From positions 372,001-436,000 of the forward strand of contig NZ_VYTY01000002.1 in the NCBI RefSeq assembly GCF_009821115.1: a DNA stretch of 64,000 nt, written 5' to 3'. Each line of letters starts with the position of its first letter. The first letter of the stretch is position 1. The stretch comes from Nitrincola alkalisediminis. Lineage in GTDB: Bacteria; Pseudomonadota; Gammaproteobacteria; Pseudomonadales; Balneatricaceae. Below, piece by piece: positions 7,831-15,395 of this stretch. Position numbers and translations under genes: made by a program. The notes under the pieces are model-generated. The model searched no databases and was not told the origin of the DNA. It worked only from the letters and a program-made list of their open reading frames with translations.

Positions 7831-9324
7831 ATGGAAACACTTGTTAATACGCTCAATGGCTATATTTGGAGCAATGCTCTCATCTACCTCTGCTTGGGCG
7901 CAGGCTTGTTCTATTCAATTCTTACCCGGTTTGCACAAGTTCGCCACTTTAAAGAAATGTGGCGTTTGCTGTTTAGCTCACGTGAATCTGCACAGGGCAT
8001 CTCTTCATTTCAAGCACTTGCAGTTTCCCTCTCCGGTCGTGTGGGTGTAGGTAATATTGCGGGTGTTGCTGCAGCGATTGGTTTTGGTGGACCCGGTGCA
8101 ATCTTCTGGATGTGGGTGGTTGCTTTCTTAGGTGCAAGTACCGCATATGCAGAATCAACCCTAGGTCAAATTTACAAGGTTAACGATAATGGCCAGTATC
8201 GCGGTGGACCCGCCTATTACTTTGACCGTTGCCTAGGTTGGCGCTGGTTAGGGGTTCTCTTTGCTATTTCTGCAATTATTGCGTGCGGTGTGTTCTTACC
8301 CGGAATCCAAGCCAACGCGGTAGGTAATGCCTTCACTCAGGTTTTTGGTGATGGCAACATGGTCAGTAGCAGTTATGGTGAAGTCGGCACGAACAAGCTG
8401 ATTGCCTTGGCGGTTATATTGATCGTACTTGCGTTTATCATTTTTGGTGGTATTAAGCGCATTGCTCACTTTACACAGATCGTTGTTCCTTTCATGGCCC
8501 TCGGTTATATCGTTATGGCCTTGATCATTATCTTCTTAAACCTCGACAAACTGCCTGGCATTTTTGGCTTAATTCTGTCTGACGCTTTCACAGCTCAAGC
8601 AGGCTTTGGTGCCGCGATTGGCTGGGGTGTGAAGCGTGGTATCTACTCAAACGAAGCTGGACAAGGTACTGGCCCTCATGCAGCTGCTGCAGCGGAAGTT
8701 GATCACCCAGCACAGCAAGGTCTCGTGCAAGCATTTTCTGTGTATGTTGATACACTGTTCGTTTGCTCTGCAACAGCGTTCATGATTTTGATCACACAAC
8801 AGTACAACGTCCAAGGCACGCTCGAAGCAGGCCAGTTCATTGTACAAAACGTTGATGCATCAACTGTTATTGGATCTGCAGCCTTCACTCAGATGGCACT
8901 GTTAAGTGTCTTTGGTAACATAGGCCCAATGTTTGTAGGGTTTGCACTCTTCTTCTTTGCCTTCACCACTATCTTGGCTTACTACTACATTGCTGAAACC
9001 AATGTTGCGTATCTGAACAGCCTATTCAAAATCAACATCCCATTAACCATCGTTAAGCTTGTCATCATGTTTATGGTGGCGTACGGCACCGTTAACAGTG
9101 CTGGTTATATTTGGGACTTAGGTGACGTTGGTGTAGGCCTCATGGCTTGGATTAACATTGTAGGTATCATCATTATCTTCTTCGTTGCGAAGCCGACTAT
9201 GATCGCACTAAGAGACTATGAAGCTCAGAAAAAAGCAGGTGGTCCAATCACCTTCGACCCAGTGAAGCTTGGCATCAAGAATGCGACCTTCTGGGAAGAG
9301 CGTCTAAAAGATAAAAAGCAATAA
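7831..9324 (+). CDS. AGCS-family sodium:alanine/glycine symporter
   Basis: The 497-residue membrane protein has about ten hydrophobic segments and the AGCS signature region GVGNIAGVAAAIGFGGPGAIFWMW, plus GIYSNEAGQGTGPHAAAAA. Members import alanine or glycine with Na+ or H+. The longest frame starts at 7813, but AGGA at 7820-7823 is well placed (7 bases) for the ATG at 7831, and the product then begins METLVNTLNG like its relatives. The last ~20 residues are a charged cytoplasmic tail. It is monocistronic, closed by a strong terminator. The substrate cannot be fixed from sequence. Confidence 0.93.
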   Translation: METLVNTLNGYIWSNALIYLCLGAGLFYSILTRFAQVRHFKEMWRLLFSSRESAQGISSFQALAVSLSGRVGVGNIAGVAAAIGFGGPGAIFWMWVVAFLGASTAYAESTLGQIYKVNDNGQYRGGPAYYFDRCLGWRWLGVLFAISAIIACGVFLPGIQANAVGNAFTQVFGDGNMVSSSYGEVGTNKLIALAVILIVLAFIIFGGIKRIAHFTQIVVPFMALGYIVMALIIIFLNLDKLPGIFGLILSDAFTAQAGFGAAIGWGVKRGIYSNEAGQGTGPHAAAAAEVDHPAQQGLVQAFSVYVDTLFVCSATAFMILITQQYNVQGTLEAGQFIVQNVDASTVIGSAAFTQMALLSVFGNIGPMFVGFALFFFAFTTILAYYYIAETNVAYLNSLFKINIPLTIVKLVIMFMVAYGTVNSAGYIWDLGDVGVGLMAWINIVGIIIIFFVAKPTMIALRDYEAQKKAGGPITFDPVKLGIKNATFWEERLKDKKQ

Positions 9325-9341
9325 TCTAAGATCCTTTATAT

Positions 9342-9367
9342 AAAAGCTCCGCTAGTCGGAGCTTTTT
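9342..9367 (+). terminator. Rho-independent terminator of the AGCS symporter gene
   Basis: AAAAGCTCCG pairs with CGGAGCTTTT around the loop CTAGT and ends in five T, 17 bases after the stop codon. This is a canonical intrinsic terminator. Confidence 0.93.
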
Positions 9368-9412
9368 CATTTCTGAATCCTCTCACTGCCCCTACCATCC
9401 CACGTCTTTCGA

Positions 9413-9466
9413 TCTTTAAGTCTTTAAGTCTTTAGGTCTTTAGGTCTTTAGGTCTTGTCTTTAGAC
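9413..9466. repeat. Tandem 8-bp repeat TCTTTARG
   Basis: Five consecutive units occur at 9413-9420, 9421-9428, 9429-9436, 9437-9444 and 9445-9452: two TCTTTAAG then three TCTTTAGG. A broken unit ending TCTTTAG follows to 9466. It lies between the two terminators of a convergent gene pair, so it is probably a non-functional slippage repeat with a variable copy number. Confidence 0.9.
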
Positions 9467-9540
9467 CAGCAAACATTCCCTCCCCAGCAAGGTGACTCAG
9501 ATTTTAGCCTGATGGGGTTACCAGCTTCACAGGGCAAACA

Positions 9541-9567
9541 AAAAAGGCTCCACAAAGGAGCCTTTTT
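9541..9567 (-). terminator. Rho-independent terminator of aceEF
   Basis: On the minus strand AAAAAGGCTCC pairs with GGAGCCTTTTT around a 5-base loop, 16 bases after the aceF stop. The flanking A and T runs make it potentially bidirectional. Confidence 0.93.
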
Positions 9568-9582
9568 CAAAGGGAGTTTACC

Positions 9583-11547
9583 TTAGAGTAACAAGCGTCG
9601 AATATCACTCAACAGTGCATTCAAGTCGGTTAAGAACCGGCCTGCATCCCCACCGTTAATTGCACGATGATCATAGGACAAGCACAAAGGCAGCATCAAA
9701 CGAGGCTCAAACTCTTTTCCATTCCAGCGAGGCTGAATATCGGCTTTAGACACACCCAAAATGGCTACTTCAGGCGCATTTACAATCGGCGTAAACCCTT
9801 TACCGCCAATTCCACCTAAGCTAGAGATCGTAAAGCAAGCGCCCTGCATCTCATTTGGCTTCAACTTACGATCTTTTGCTTTTCCAGCTAACTCAACTGA
9901 CTCTTTTGACAATTCATACACAGACTTTTGATCCGCATCTTTGATGACAGGAACCATGAGTCCATTTGGCGTATCAACAGCCAAGCCAATGTTTACATAT
10001 TTTTTATACACAATATGCTCACCATCAGCATGCAAAGACGCATTGAACTTCTGATGACGCTTGAGAGCGATTGCACAGGCTTTGATCAAGAAAGGCAAAG
10101 GAGTCAACTTAACGCCAGATTTCAGTGCCTCATCCTTAACTTCTTTACGGAAGGCTTCCAGAGCCGTGATATCCGCGTCATCAAACTGGGTTACATGAGG
10201 AATATTCAACCAGCAACGCGACATATTATCACGCGTCACCTTATCGATTTTATTCAACTTAACCATTTCGATTTCACCAAACTTACTGAAATCGACAGCC
10301 GGAATAGCAGGTATCCCTGAACCACTGGCAAGCGCTGGAGCTGATTGCGGCTTCTCGCTCAACTGCTTCAATGTCGTTTTGACATAGAGCTGCACGTCTT
10401 CCTTAAGAATACGTCCTTTGGATCCTGTACCTGTCACGCGAGACAAATCAACCCCAAACTCGCGTGCCAAAGCCCGTACCGCTGGCCCAGCATGCACTTG
10501 ACGATTGGACTTTTCAAGATTGGCTAAATCAACTGGAGCACTAGTCTTAGCGACAGAAGGAGCCTGCGCGCTCGGCGCCGATGCAGCAGGTGCTGGTGCT
10601 GGTGCTGGTGATGCCGCAACAGTCGCAACTGATGCAGCCCCCTTAACCTCCACCTCAAGCAGCAAGTCACCTTCGTTAACCTTGTCGCCCACCTTAATCT
10701 TCATGGAAGTGATCACTCCACCAAAGGGAGCAGGAACTTCCATCGACGCTTTATCAGTCTCTAGAGTAATCAGGCTATCGCCTTCATTGATGCTATCACC
10801 CTCTTTTACTAGAACTTCAATGACATCAACATCTGAAGCGCCACTGAGATCTGGGATCAAGACTGATTGCACATCAGAAGACACAACAGCTGCAGCAGGC
10901 GCAGGCGCCGCTTCTGTAGTCACTGCAGAAGGAACTGTAGCTTCAGCCACTGCAGCTACAGTAGCTACAGTAGCTGAAGCACTCTCAAGCTCGATTAACA
11001 AGTCACCTTCGTTAACCTTATCACCTTCTTTAATGTGCAAAGCTTTAATAACCCCGGATGATGGCGCTGGAACTTCCATCGAAGCCTTATCTGTCTCCAG
11101 TGTAATAAGGCTATCGCCTTCGTTAACACTGTCGCCGACTTTTACTAGCACTTCGATGACATCTACATCAGAAGCGCCACTTAAATCAGGAATTAAAACC
11201 TTTTCAACAGAAGTAGACGCGGCAACGGGTGCCGGACTGGCCACCGGTGCAACTACCACGGGCTCTTTCACGTCTTCCTTTGCCACGGAAACTTCTGGTG
11301 CCGCTGACGATTCGACTTCAAGTTCTAGCAGTAAGTCGCCTTCATTAACCTGATCACCCTCTTTAACATGAAAAGCTGTGATCACGCCGGAAGCGGTTGA
11401 AGGCACTTCCATAGACGCTTTATCCGTTTCAAGTGCGATAAGGCTATCGCCTTCATTCACACGATCACCCACTTTGACCAACACTTCGATAACATCAACA
11501 TCTGATGCACCGCTTAGGTCAGGAATTGTAACTGTCAGTTTGCTCAC
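9583..11547 (-). CDS. aceF: AceF, dihydrolipoamide acetyltransferase (E2) of pyruvate dehydrogenase
   Basis: E2 forms the core of the pyruvate dehydrogenase complex and transfers the acetyl group to CoA. The 654-residue protein has three N-terminal lipoyl domains (lipoyl lysines Lys43, Lys154 and Lys266, each in ETDKASM) joined by Ala/Pro linkers. A peripheral subunit-binding domain follows at about 350-390 (AGPAVRALAREFGVDL), then the catalytic domain ending with His627 in DHRAINGGDAGRF. The usual motif is DHRxIDGAxG, so the Asp to Asn change is notable but is seen in E2 proteins. The three lipoyl domains are nearly identical in protein. It is downstream of aceE by 40 bases, in one operon. 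No lpd (E3) gene lies in this window. Confidence 0.96.
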   Translation of the reverse strand: MSKLTVTIPDLSGASDVDVIEVLVKVGDRVNEGDSLIALETDKASMEVPSTASGVITAFHVKEGDQVNEGDLLLELEVESSAAPEVSVAKEDVKEPVVVAPVASPAPVAASTSVEKVLIPDLSGASDVDVIEVLVKVGDSVNEGDSLITLETDKASMEVPAPSSGVIKALHIKEGDKVNEGDLLIELESASATVATVAAVAEATVPSAVTTEAAPAPAAAVVSSDVQSVLIPDLSGASDVDVIEVLVKEGDSINEGDSLITLETDKASMEVPAPFGGVITSMKIKVGDKVNEGDLLLEVEVKGAASVATVAASPAPAPAPAASAPSAQAPSVAKTSAPVDLANLEKSNRQVHAGPAVRALAREFGVDLSRVTGTGSKGRILKEDVQLYVKTTLKQLSEKPQSAPALASGSGIPAIPAVDFSKFGEIEMVKLNKIDKVTRDNMSRCWLNIPHVTQFDDADITALEAFRKEVKDEALKSGVKLTPLPFLIKACAIALKRHQKFNASLHADGEHIVYKKYVNIGLAVDTPNGLMVPVIKDADQKSVYELSKESVELAGKAKDRKLKPNEMQGACFTISSLGGIGGKGFTPIVNAPEVAILGVSKADIQPRWNGKEFEPRLMLPLCLSYDHRAINGGDAGRFLTDLNALLSDIRRLLL

Positions 11548-11587
11548 AATAATATCCTCTCGCTTAACCTATCAGAAGTGCCTGTTA

Positions 11588-14245
11588 TCACACGGTCCAA
11601 GGAGCCGGTTTTTCAGGATTAATATTAAACTTCTGCATGGCTTTGGCGACGACTGAAGCCTCCAGTTTGCCTTCTTCCTGCAGGGCTTTTAAAGCTGCAA
11701 CAACGACATAATAGCGATTCACTTCGAAGAATTCGCGCAGTTTCGCACGCGTATCAGAGCGACCAAAACCATCTGTACCCAATACTTTATAACGGCGTGG
11801 AATGTATTCGCGCAACTGATCAGCATACATACGCATATAGTCAGTTGATGCAATCACTGGACCTTCATGGCCTTTTAAGCATTGCTCAATAAACGACTCA
11901 CGCGGCGCTTCTTCTGGGTGGAGGAAATTCCAACGGTAAACAGCCATCGCATCGCGACGCAGTTCATTGATAGAAGTAGTACTCCATACATCTGATTCCA
12001 CACCAAACTCATCACGCAGAATCAGTGCAGCTTCTCTGACTTCACGAAGGATCGAACCACAGCCCATTAATTGAACTTTAAGGTCAGCTTTTTTCCCTTC
12101 ATCTAACAAATACATCCCTTTAATGATTCCTTCCTCAGCACCCGTTGGCATATCTGGGTGAGTGTAGTTTTCATTCAAAGTCGTGATGTAGTAAAACTTG
12201 TTTTCTTGATCATGGAACATGCGCTTCAAGCCATCTTGAACAATGACTGTCAACTCATAACCATAGGTTGGATCATAGCTTACACAGTTCGGGATCATTT
12301 GAGCCATAAGATGGCTGTGACCGTCCTGGTGCTGCAAACCTTCACCATTAAGCGTCGTACGACCTGAGGTTGCTCCGATCAAGAAGCCACGCGCTTGAGA
12401 GTCGCCCGCTGCCCATGTCAGATCCATTACACGCTGGAATCCAAACATAGAGTAAAAAATGTAAAAAGGAATCACTGGGCAGTTGTTGTTGCTGTACGAA
12501 GTCGCACAAGCCAACCAAGCACTAAATGCACCAGACTCGTTGATACCTTCTTCTAGGATTTGTCCAGTTTTAGACTCTTTGTAAAACATGATCTGATCAC
12601 GATCATGAGGCGTGTAGCGTTGCCCTTGAGACGTATAGATACCTAACTGGCGGAACATACCTTCCATACCAAAGGTACGGGCCTCGTCTGGTACAATCGG
12701 AACAATGCGATTACCAATGTTCTTGTCTTTCACCAAAGTGCTTAGAACACGGTTCAGAGCCATTTGAGTTGAAATTTCACGCTCACCGGTCCCTTTGAGT
12801 TGTCCACTGAAGACCTCAAGGTCAGGTGTTTCCAACTGCTGGAACTCATTACGTCGCGCAGGATAGAAACCACCTAGCTGCTTGCGTCGCTCGAACATGT
12901 ACTTCATTTCAGGTGAGTCAGGTGATGGACGGTAGTAAGGAAGATCTTCGAGCTGATCATCGGTAAGCGGAATATTAAAGTTGTCACGGAAGGCTTTTAG
13001 ATCATCCAGTGCCACTTTCTTCATGGAGTGCGTATCGTTTTTCGCCTCTCCTGACTTACCAGTACCATAGCCTTTAACAGTTTGCGCTAAGATAACGGTA
13101 GGCTGTCCTTTGTGATTCATGGCCGCATTGTAAGCCGCATACACCTTGTACGGGTCATGGCCACCACGGTTCAGATTCATAATATCCTGATCGGTCATAT
13201 CACTGACCATTTCTAGCAGCTCAGGGTATTTTCCGAAGAAATGTTCACGCGTGTAAGCGCCGCCGTTGGCTTTATAATTTTGCAACTCACCATCAACCAC
13301 TTCATCCATGCGCTTTTGCAGCAACCCTTTCGAATCCTTTTCAAACAAAGGATCCCAATGACGTCCCCATAGACACTTGATGACGTTCCAACCCGCACCA
13401 CGGAAAATGGATTCGAGTTCTTGTACAATTTTACCGTTACCACGAACGGGGCCATCCAAGCGCTGCAAGTTACAGTTAACAACGAAAACCAAGTTTTCGA
13501 GCTGCTCACGTCCAGCCAATGAAATTGCACCCAAGGATTCTGGCTCATCGCACTCGCCATCGCCAAGGAATGCCCAGACTTTACGGTTTCCACGTTTGAC
13601 CAAGTCACGCGCTGACAAATAGCGCATGACATGTGCTTGGTAAATCGCCTGAATTGGACCGAGACCCATCGATACGGTTGGGAACTGCCAAAAATTCGGC
13701 ATTAACCATGGGTGTGGATAGGAAGATAAACCATTTCCATCAACTTCACGGCGGAAATTATCCATCTGCTCTTCTGTCAAGCGCCCTTCTAGATACGCTC
13801 TAGCATAGATTCCTGGAGAAATGTGCCCTTGGAAAAACACCATATCCGACTCACGGTCACCTTCTGGACCATGAAAGAAATAGTTAAAACCAATATCATA
13901 AAGAGTTGCTGAGGATGAAAAGCTTGATATATGGCCGCCCAACGCATCGCTATTGTTGTTGGCACGCATCACCATTGCCATCGCGTTCCAGCGGATAAAT
14001 GAGCGTATGCGACGCTCCATAAACAAATCACCCGGCATACGAGCTTCGTCACGCGGATTGATCGTGTTACGGTAAGGCGTAGTTAATGTTCCCGCCGCAC
14101 CTAGACCTATTTCTGAGGCTTTATGGCCAAGTTTTTTCAACAGATAGCGAGCCCGATCACTGCCCTCATTTTTCGCAACCGACTCGAGGGCTTCAAGCCA
14201 TTCCTGAGTTTCAATTGGATCTACATCGTCGATGATATCTTGCAC
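11588..14245 (-). CDS. aceE: AceE, pyruvate dehydrogenase E1 (homodimeric type)
   Basis: AceE is the thiamine-diphosphate enzyme that decarboxylates pyruvate and acetylates the E2 lipoyl groups. The 885-residue length is normal (887 in E. coli). The ThDP motif starts FLGDGECDEPES and ends NCNLQRLDGPV. The loop SMKKVALDDLKAFRDNF and a C-terminal transketolase-like domain are present. It is the first gene of aceE-aceF, with the PdhR/LldR-type regulator 206 bases upstream on the same strand. Confidence 0.97.
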   Translation of the reverse strand: MQDIIDDVDPIETQEWLEALESVAKNEGSDRARYLLKKLGHKASEIGLGAAGTLTTPYRNTINPRDEARMPGDLFMERRIRSFIRWNAMAMVMRANNNSDALGGHISSFSSSATLYDIGFNYFFHGPEGDRESDMVFFQGHISPGIYARAYLEGRLTEEQMDNFRREVDGNGLSSYPHPWLMPNFWQFPTVSMGLGPIQAIYQAHVMRYLSARDLVKRGNRKVWAFLGDGECDEPESLGAISLAGREQLENLVFVVNCNLQRLDGPVRGNGKIVQELESIFRGAGWNVIKCLWGRHWDPLFEKDSKGLLQKRMDEVVDGELQNYKANGGAYTREHFFGKYPELLEMVSDMTDQDIMNLNRGGHDPYKVYAAYNAAMNHKGQPTVILAQTVKGYGTGKSGEAKNDTHSMKKVALDDLKAFRDNFNIPLTDDQLEDLPYYRPSPDSPEMKYMFERRKQLGGFYPARRNEFQQLETPDLEVFSGQLKGTGEREISTQMALNRVLSTLVKDKNIGNRIVPIVPDEARTFGMEGMFRQLGIYTSQGQRYTPHDRDQIMFYKESKTGQILEEGINESGAFSAWLACATSYSNNNCPVIPFYIFYSMFGFQRVMDLTWAAGDSQARGFLIGATSGRTTLNGEGLQHQDGHSHLMAQMIPNCVSYDPTYGYELTVIVQDGLKRMFHDQENKFYYITTLNENYTHPDMPTGAEEGIIKGMYLLDEGKKADLKVQLMGCGSILREVREAALILRDEFGVESDVWSTTSINELRRDAMAVYRWNFLHPEEAPRESFIEQCLKGHEGPVIASTDYMRMYADQLREYIPRRYKVLGTDGFGRSDTRAKLREFFEVNRYYVVVAALKALQEEGKLEASVVAKAMQKFNINPEKPAPWTV

Positions 14246-14345
14246 TTTGTTATTCTCCAGTCAGTTTTTAACCGTGTTTTGAAAGACTAGACGCCCTTAG
14301 GCATGTTTTCATGCTGCATTGCACAGTTTTTTTTGGTAATTTCGT

Positions 14346-14358
14346 GTAGTAATACTAC
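14346..14358. promoter_or_regulatory. Weak candidate PdhR-type operator before aceE
   Basis: GTAGTA-A-TACTAC is an inverted repeat about 100 bases upstream of aceE. Read on the minus strand, its centre GTATTAC matches the core of the strong operators at 15253-15267 and 15361-15377, but the outer bases differ (about 9 of 13 agree). It could be a low-affinity site or chance. Confidence 0.3.
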
Positions 14359-14451
14359 GCAATAATGGAATAACTGTCTATAAGATACCAAATATTGACG
14401 TCAGCTTAAGAGTTAAAGGCTATTTTTGTAGTAAAAATACAAAAGTTTTCA

Positions 14452-15225
14452 TTAAGACTCATCTACATCGGTTAATGAAGAACGCCGCAGTGACCTTTCA
14501 AGACGTGTATTTTCCCGCCCTTGCTCCAAAAGCGCCTCTTCAACAAACATAAGATGATCATGGGCTGCCTTTCGAGCTTTTTCGGGCTCGCCATTCTCAA
14601 TGGCCTCCAGCAAAACACCGTGCTGAGAATGAATGCTAGATCTCCAGTTATCTTTTGGATAGATATTTTTCAGGTTATCACCTATGTGGTGTCGCAACAG
14701 CGTAAATAAAGCTCTCATCATATGCAGCAAGACCATATTATGTGTTGACGCCGCTATCGCTAGATGGAAATCGACATCCGCCATGACTTCTTTATCAAAG
14801 GCTTTTTCATCATGATAGCGCTGCAAGTCCTCGTAGCACTTACGAATTTCACGCTTATCAGCCGCTGTGCTCCGCATGGCCGCGTAGTAAGCTGACACAC
14901 CTTCAAGCGCATGACGAAACTCAAGTAAATCATATTGAGCTTCTGGGTGGTGTTTAAACAAATCCAACAATGGATCTGACAAACTCTCGCCTAAGCGCTC
15001 GGTTACATAGGTCCCTCCCCCTTGCCGACTGCTCAACAACCCCTTTGCCACCATTTTCTGCACAGCTTCACGAACAGACGGCCTTGACACTTCGAACCTT
15101 AATGCCAATTCTCGCTCAGGCGGCAAACGCTGACCAGGCTTAAGCGCACCTTCTAAGATCATCGCTTCCATTTGTTGCATGATCACATCTGAAATTTTTG
15201 GCTGTTTCACTCTAAGATACCCCAT
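14452..15225 (-). CDS. pdhR: PdhR/LldR-type GntR/FCD transcriptional regulator
   Basis: This 257-residue regulator has an N-terminal winged HTH (LPPERELALRFEVSRPSVREA) and an FCD domain (YDLLEFRHALEGVSAYYAAMRS, HLAIAASTHNMVLLHMMRALF). The tail RSLRRSSL resembles E. coli PdhR, a pyruvate-responsive repressor; LldR, the lactate sensor, is a close paralogue. It lies upstream of aceEF on the same strand and divergent from the lactate dehydrogenase gene, so both roles are possible. The sharp operators flank the lactate gene promoter, favouring LldR-like control there. The ATG at 15225 is preferred over the TTG at 15228. One operator is 28 bases upstream of the start, suggesting autoregulation. Confidence 0.85.
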   Translation of the reverse strand: MGYLRVKQPKISDVIMQQMEAMILEGALKPGQRLPPERELALRFEVSRPSVREAVQKMVAKGLLSSRQGGGTYVTERLGESLSDPLLDLFKHHPEAQYDLLEFRHALEGVSAYYAAMRSTAADKREIRKCYEDLQRYHDEKAFDKEVMADVDFHLAIAASTHNMVLLHMMRALFTLLRHHIGDNLKNIYPKDNWRSSIHSQHGVLLEAIENGEPEKARKAAHDHLMFVEEALLEQGRENTRLERSLRRSSLTDVDES

Positions 15226-15252
15226 CAACCTTACTTACACACCCCGTATAAA

Positions 15253-15267
15253 ATTGGTATTACCAAT
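15253..15267. promoter_or_regulatory. PdhR/LldR-type operator 1
   Basis: ATTGGTATTACCAAT is palindromic around its centre base and identical to the core of the second site at 15361-15377. The TTGGT-N3-ACCAA form is that known for PdhR and LldR. It lies just upstream of the regulator's own start, and 109 bp from the second site centre to centre. Confidence 0.8.
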
Positions 15268-15313
15268 AAGTAAAACATAGAAACACAGAAAAGCACTATA
15301 TTTATTGAATGGA

Positions 15314-15342
15314 TTGACGAAACCAAACATAAAGAATAAAGT
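15314..15342 (+). promoter_or_regulatory. Candidate sigma-70 promoter of the lactate dehydrogenase gene
   Basis: TTGACG (15314-15319) and TAAAGT (15337-15342) are separated by 17 bases, between the two operators. Transcription would begin near 15349, placing operator 2 just downstream of the start site. The -10 is only a moderate match. Confidence 0.45.
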
Positions 15343-15360
15343 TAAACCATAATAAATGTA

Positions 15361-15377
15361 AATTGGTATTACCAATT
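15361..15377. promoter_or_regulatory. PdhR/LldR-type operator 2
   Basis: AATTGGTATTACCAATT is a 17-base palindrome around one centre base, located 18 bases before the ATG of the lactate dehydrogenase gene. Together with the copy at 15253-15267 it brackets the promoter, the arrangement known for E. coli lldPRD, where LldR binds two sites. Confidence 0.82.
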
Positions 15378-15395
15378 AATTGTTCAGGAACGTCA

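Noticed and set aside
10505-11353. Open frame of 282 codons on the plus strand opposite aceF
   Set aside because: It is a shadow of the repeated lipoyl domains and Ala/Pro linkers of aceF; the translation is low-complexity Ser/Thr/Ala and has no ribosome site.
10620-11540. Regularly spaced near-identical segments that could suggest a CRISPR array or DNA repeat
   Set aside because: The spacing is ~335 bases and the segments encode the three lipoyl domains; they are protein repeats.
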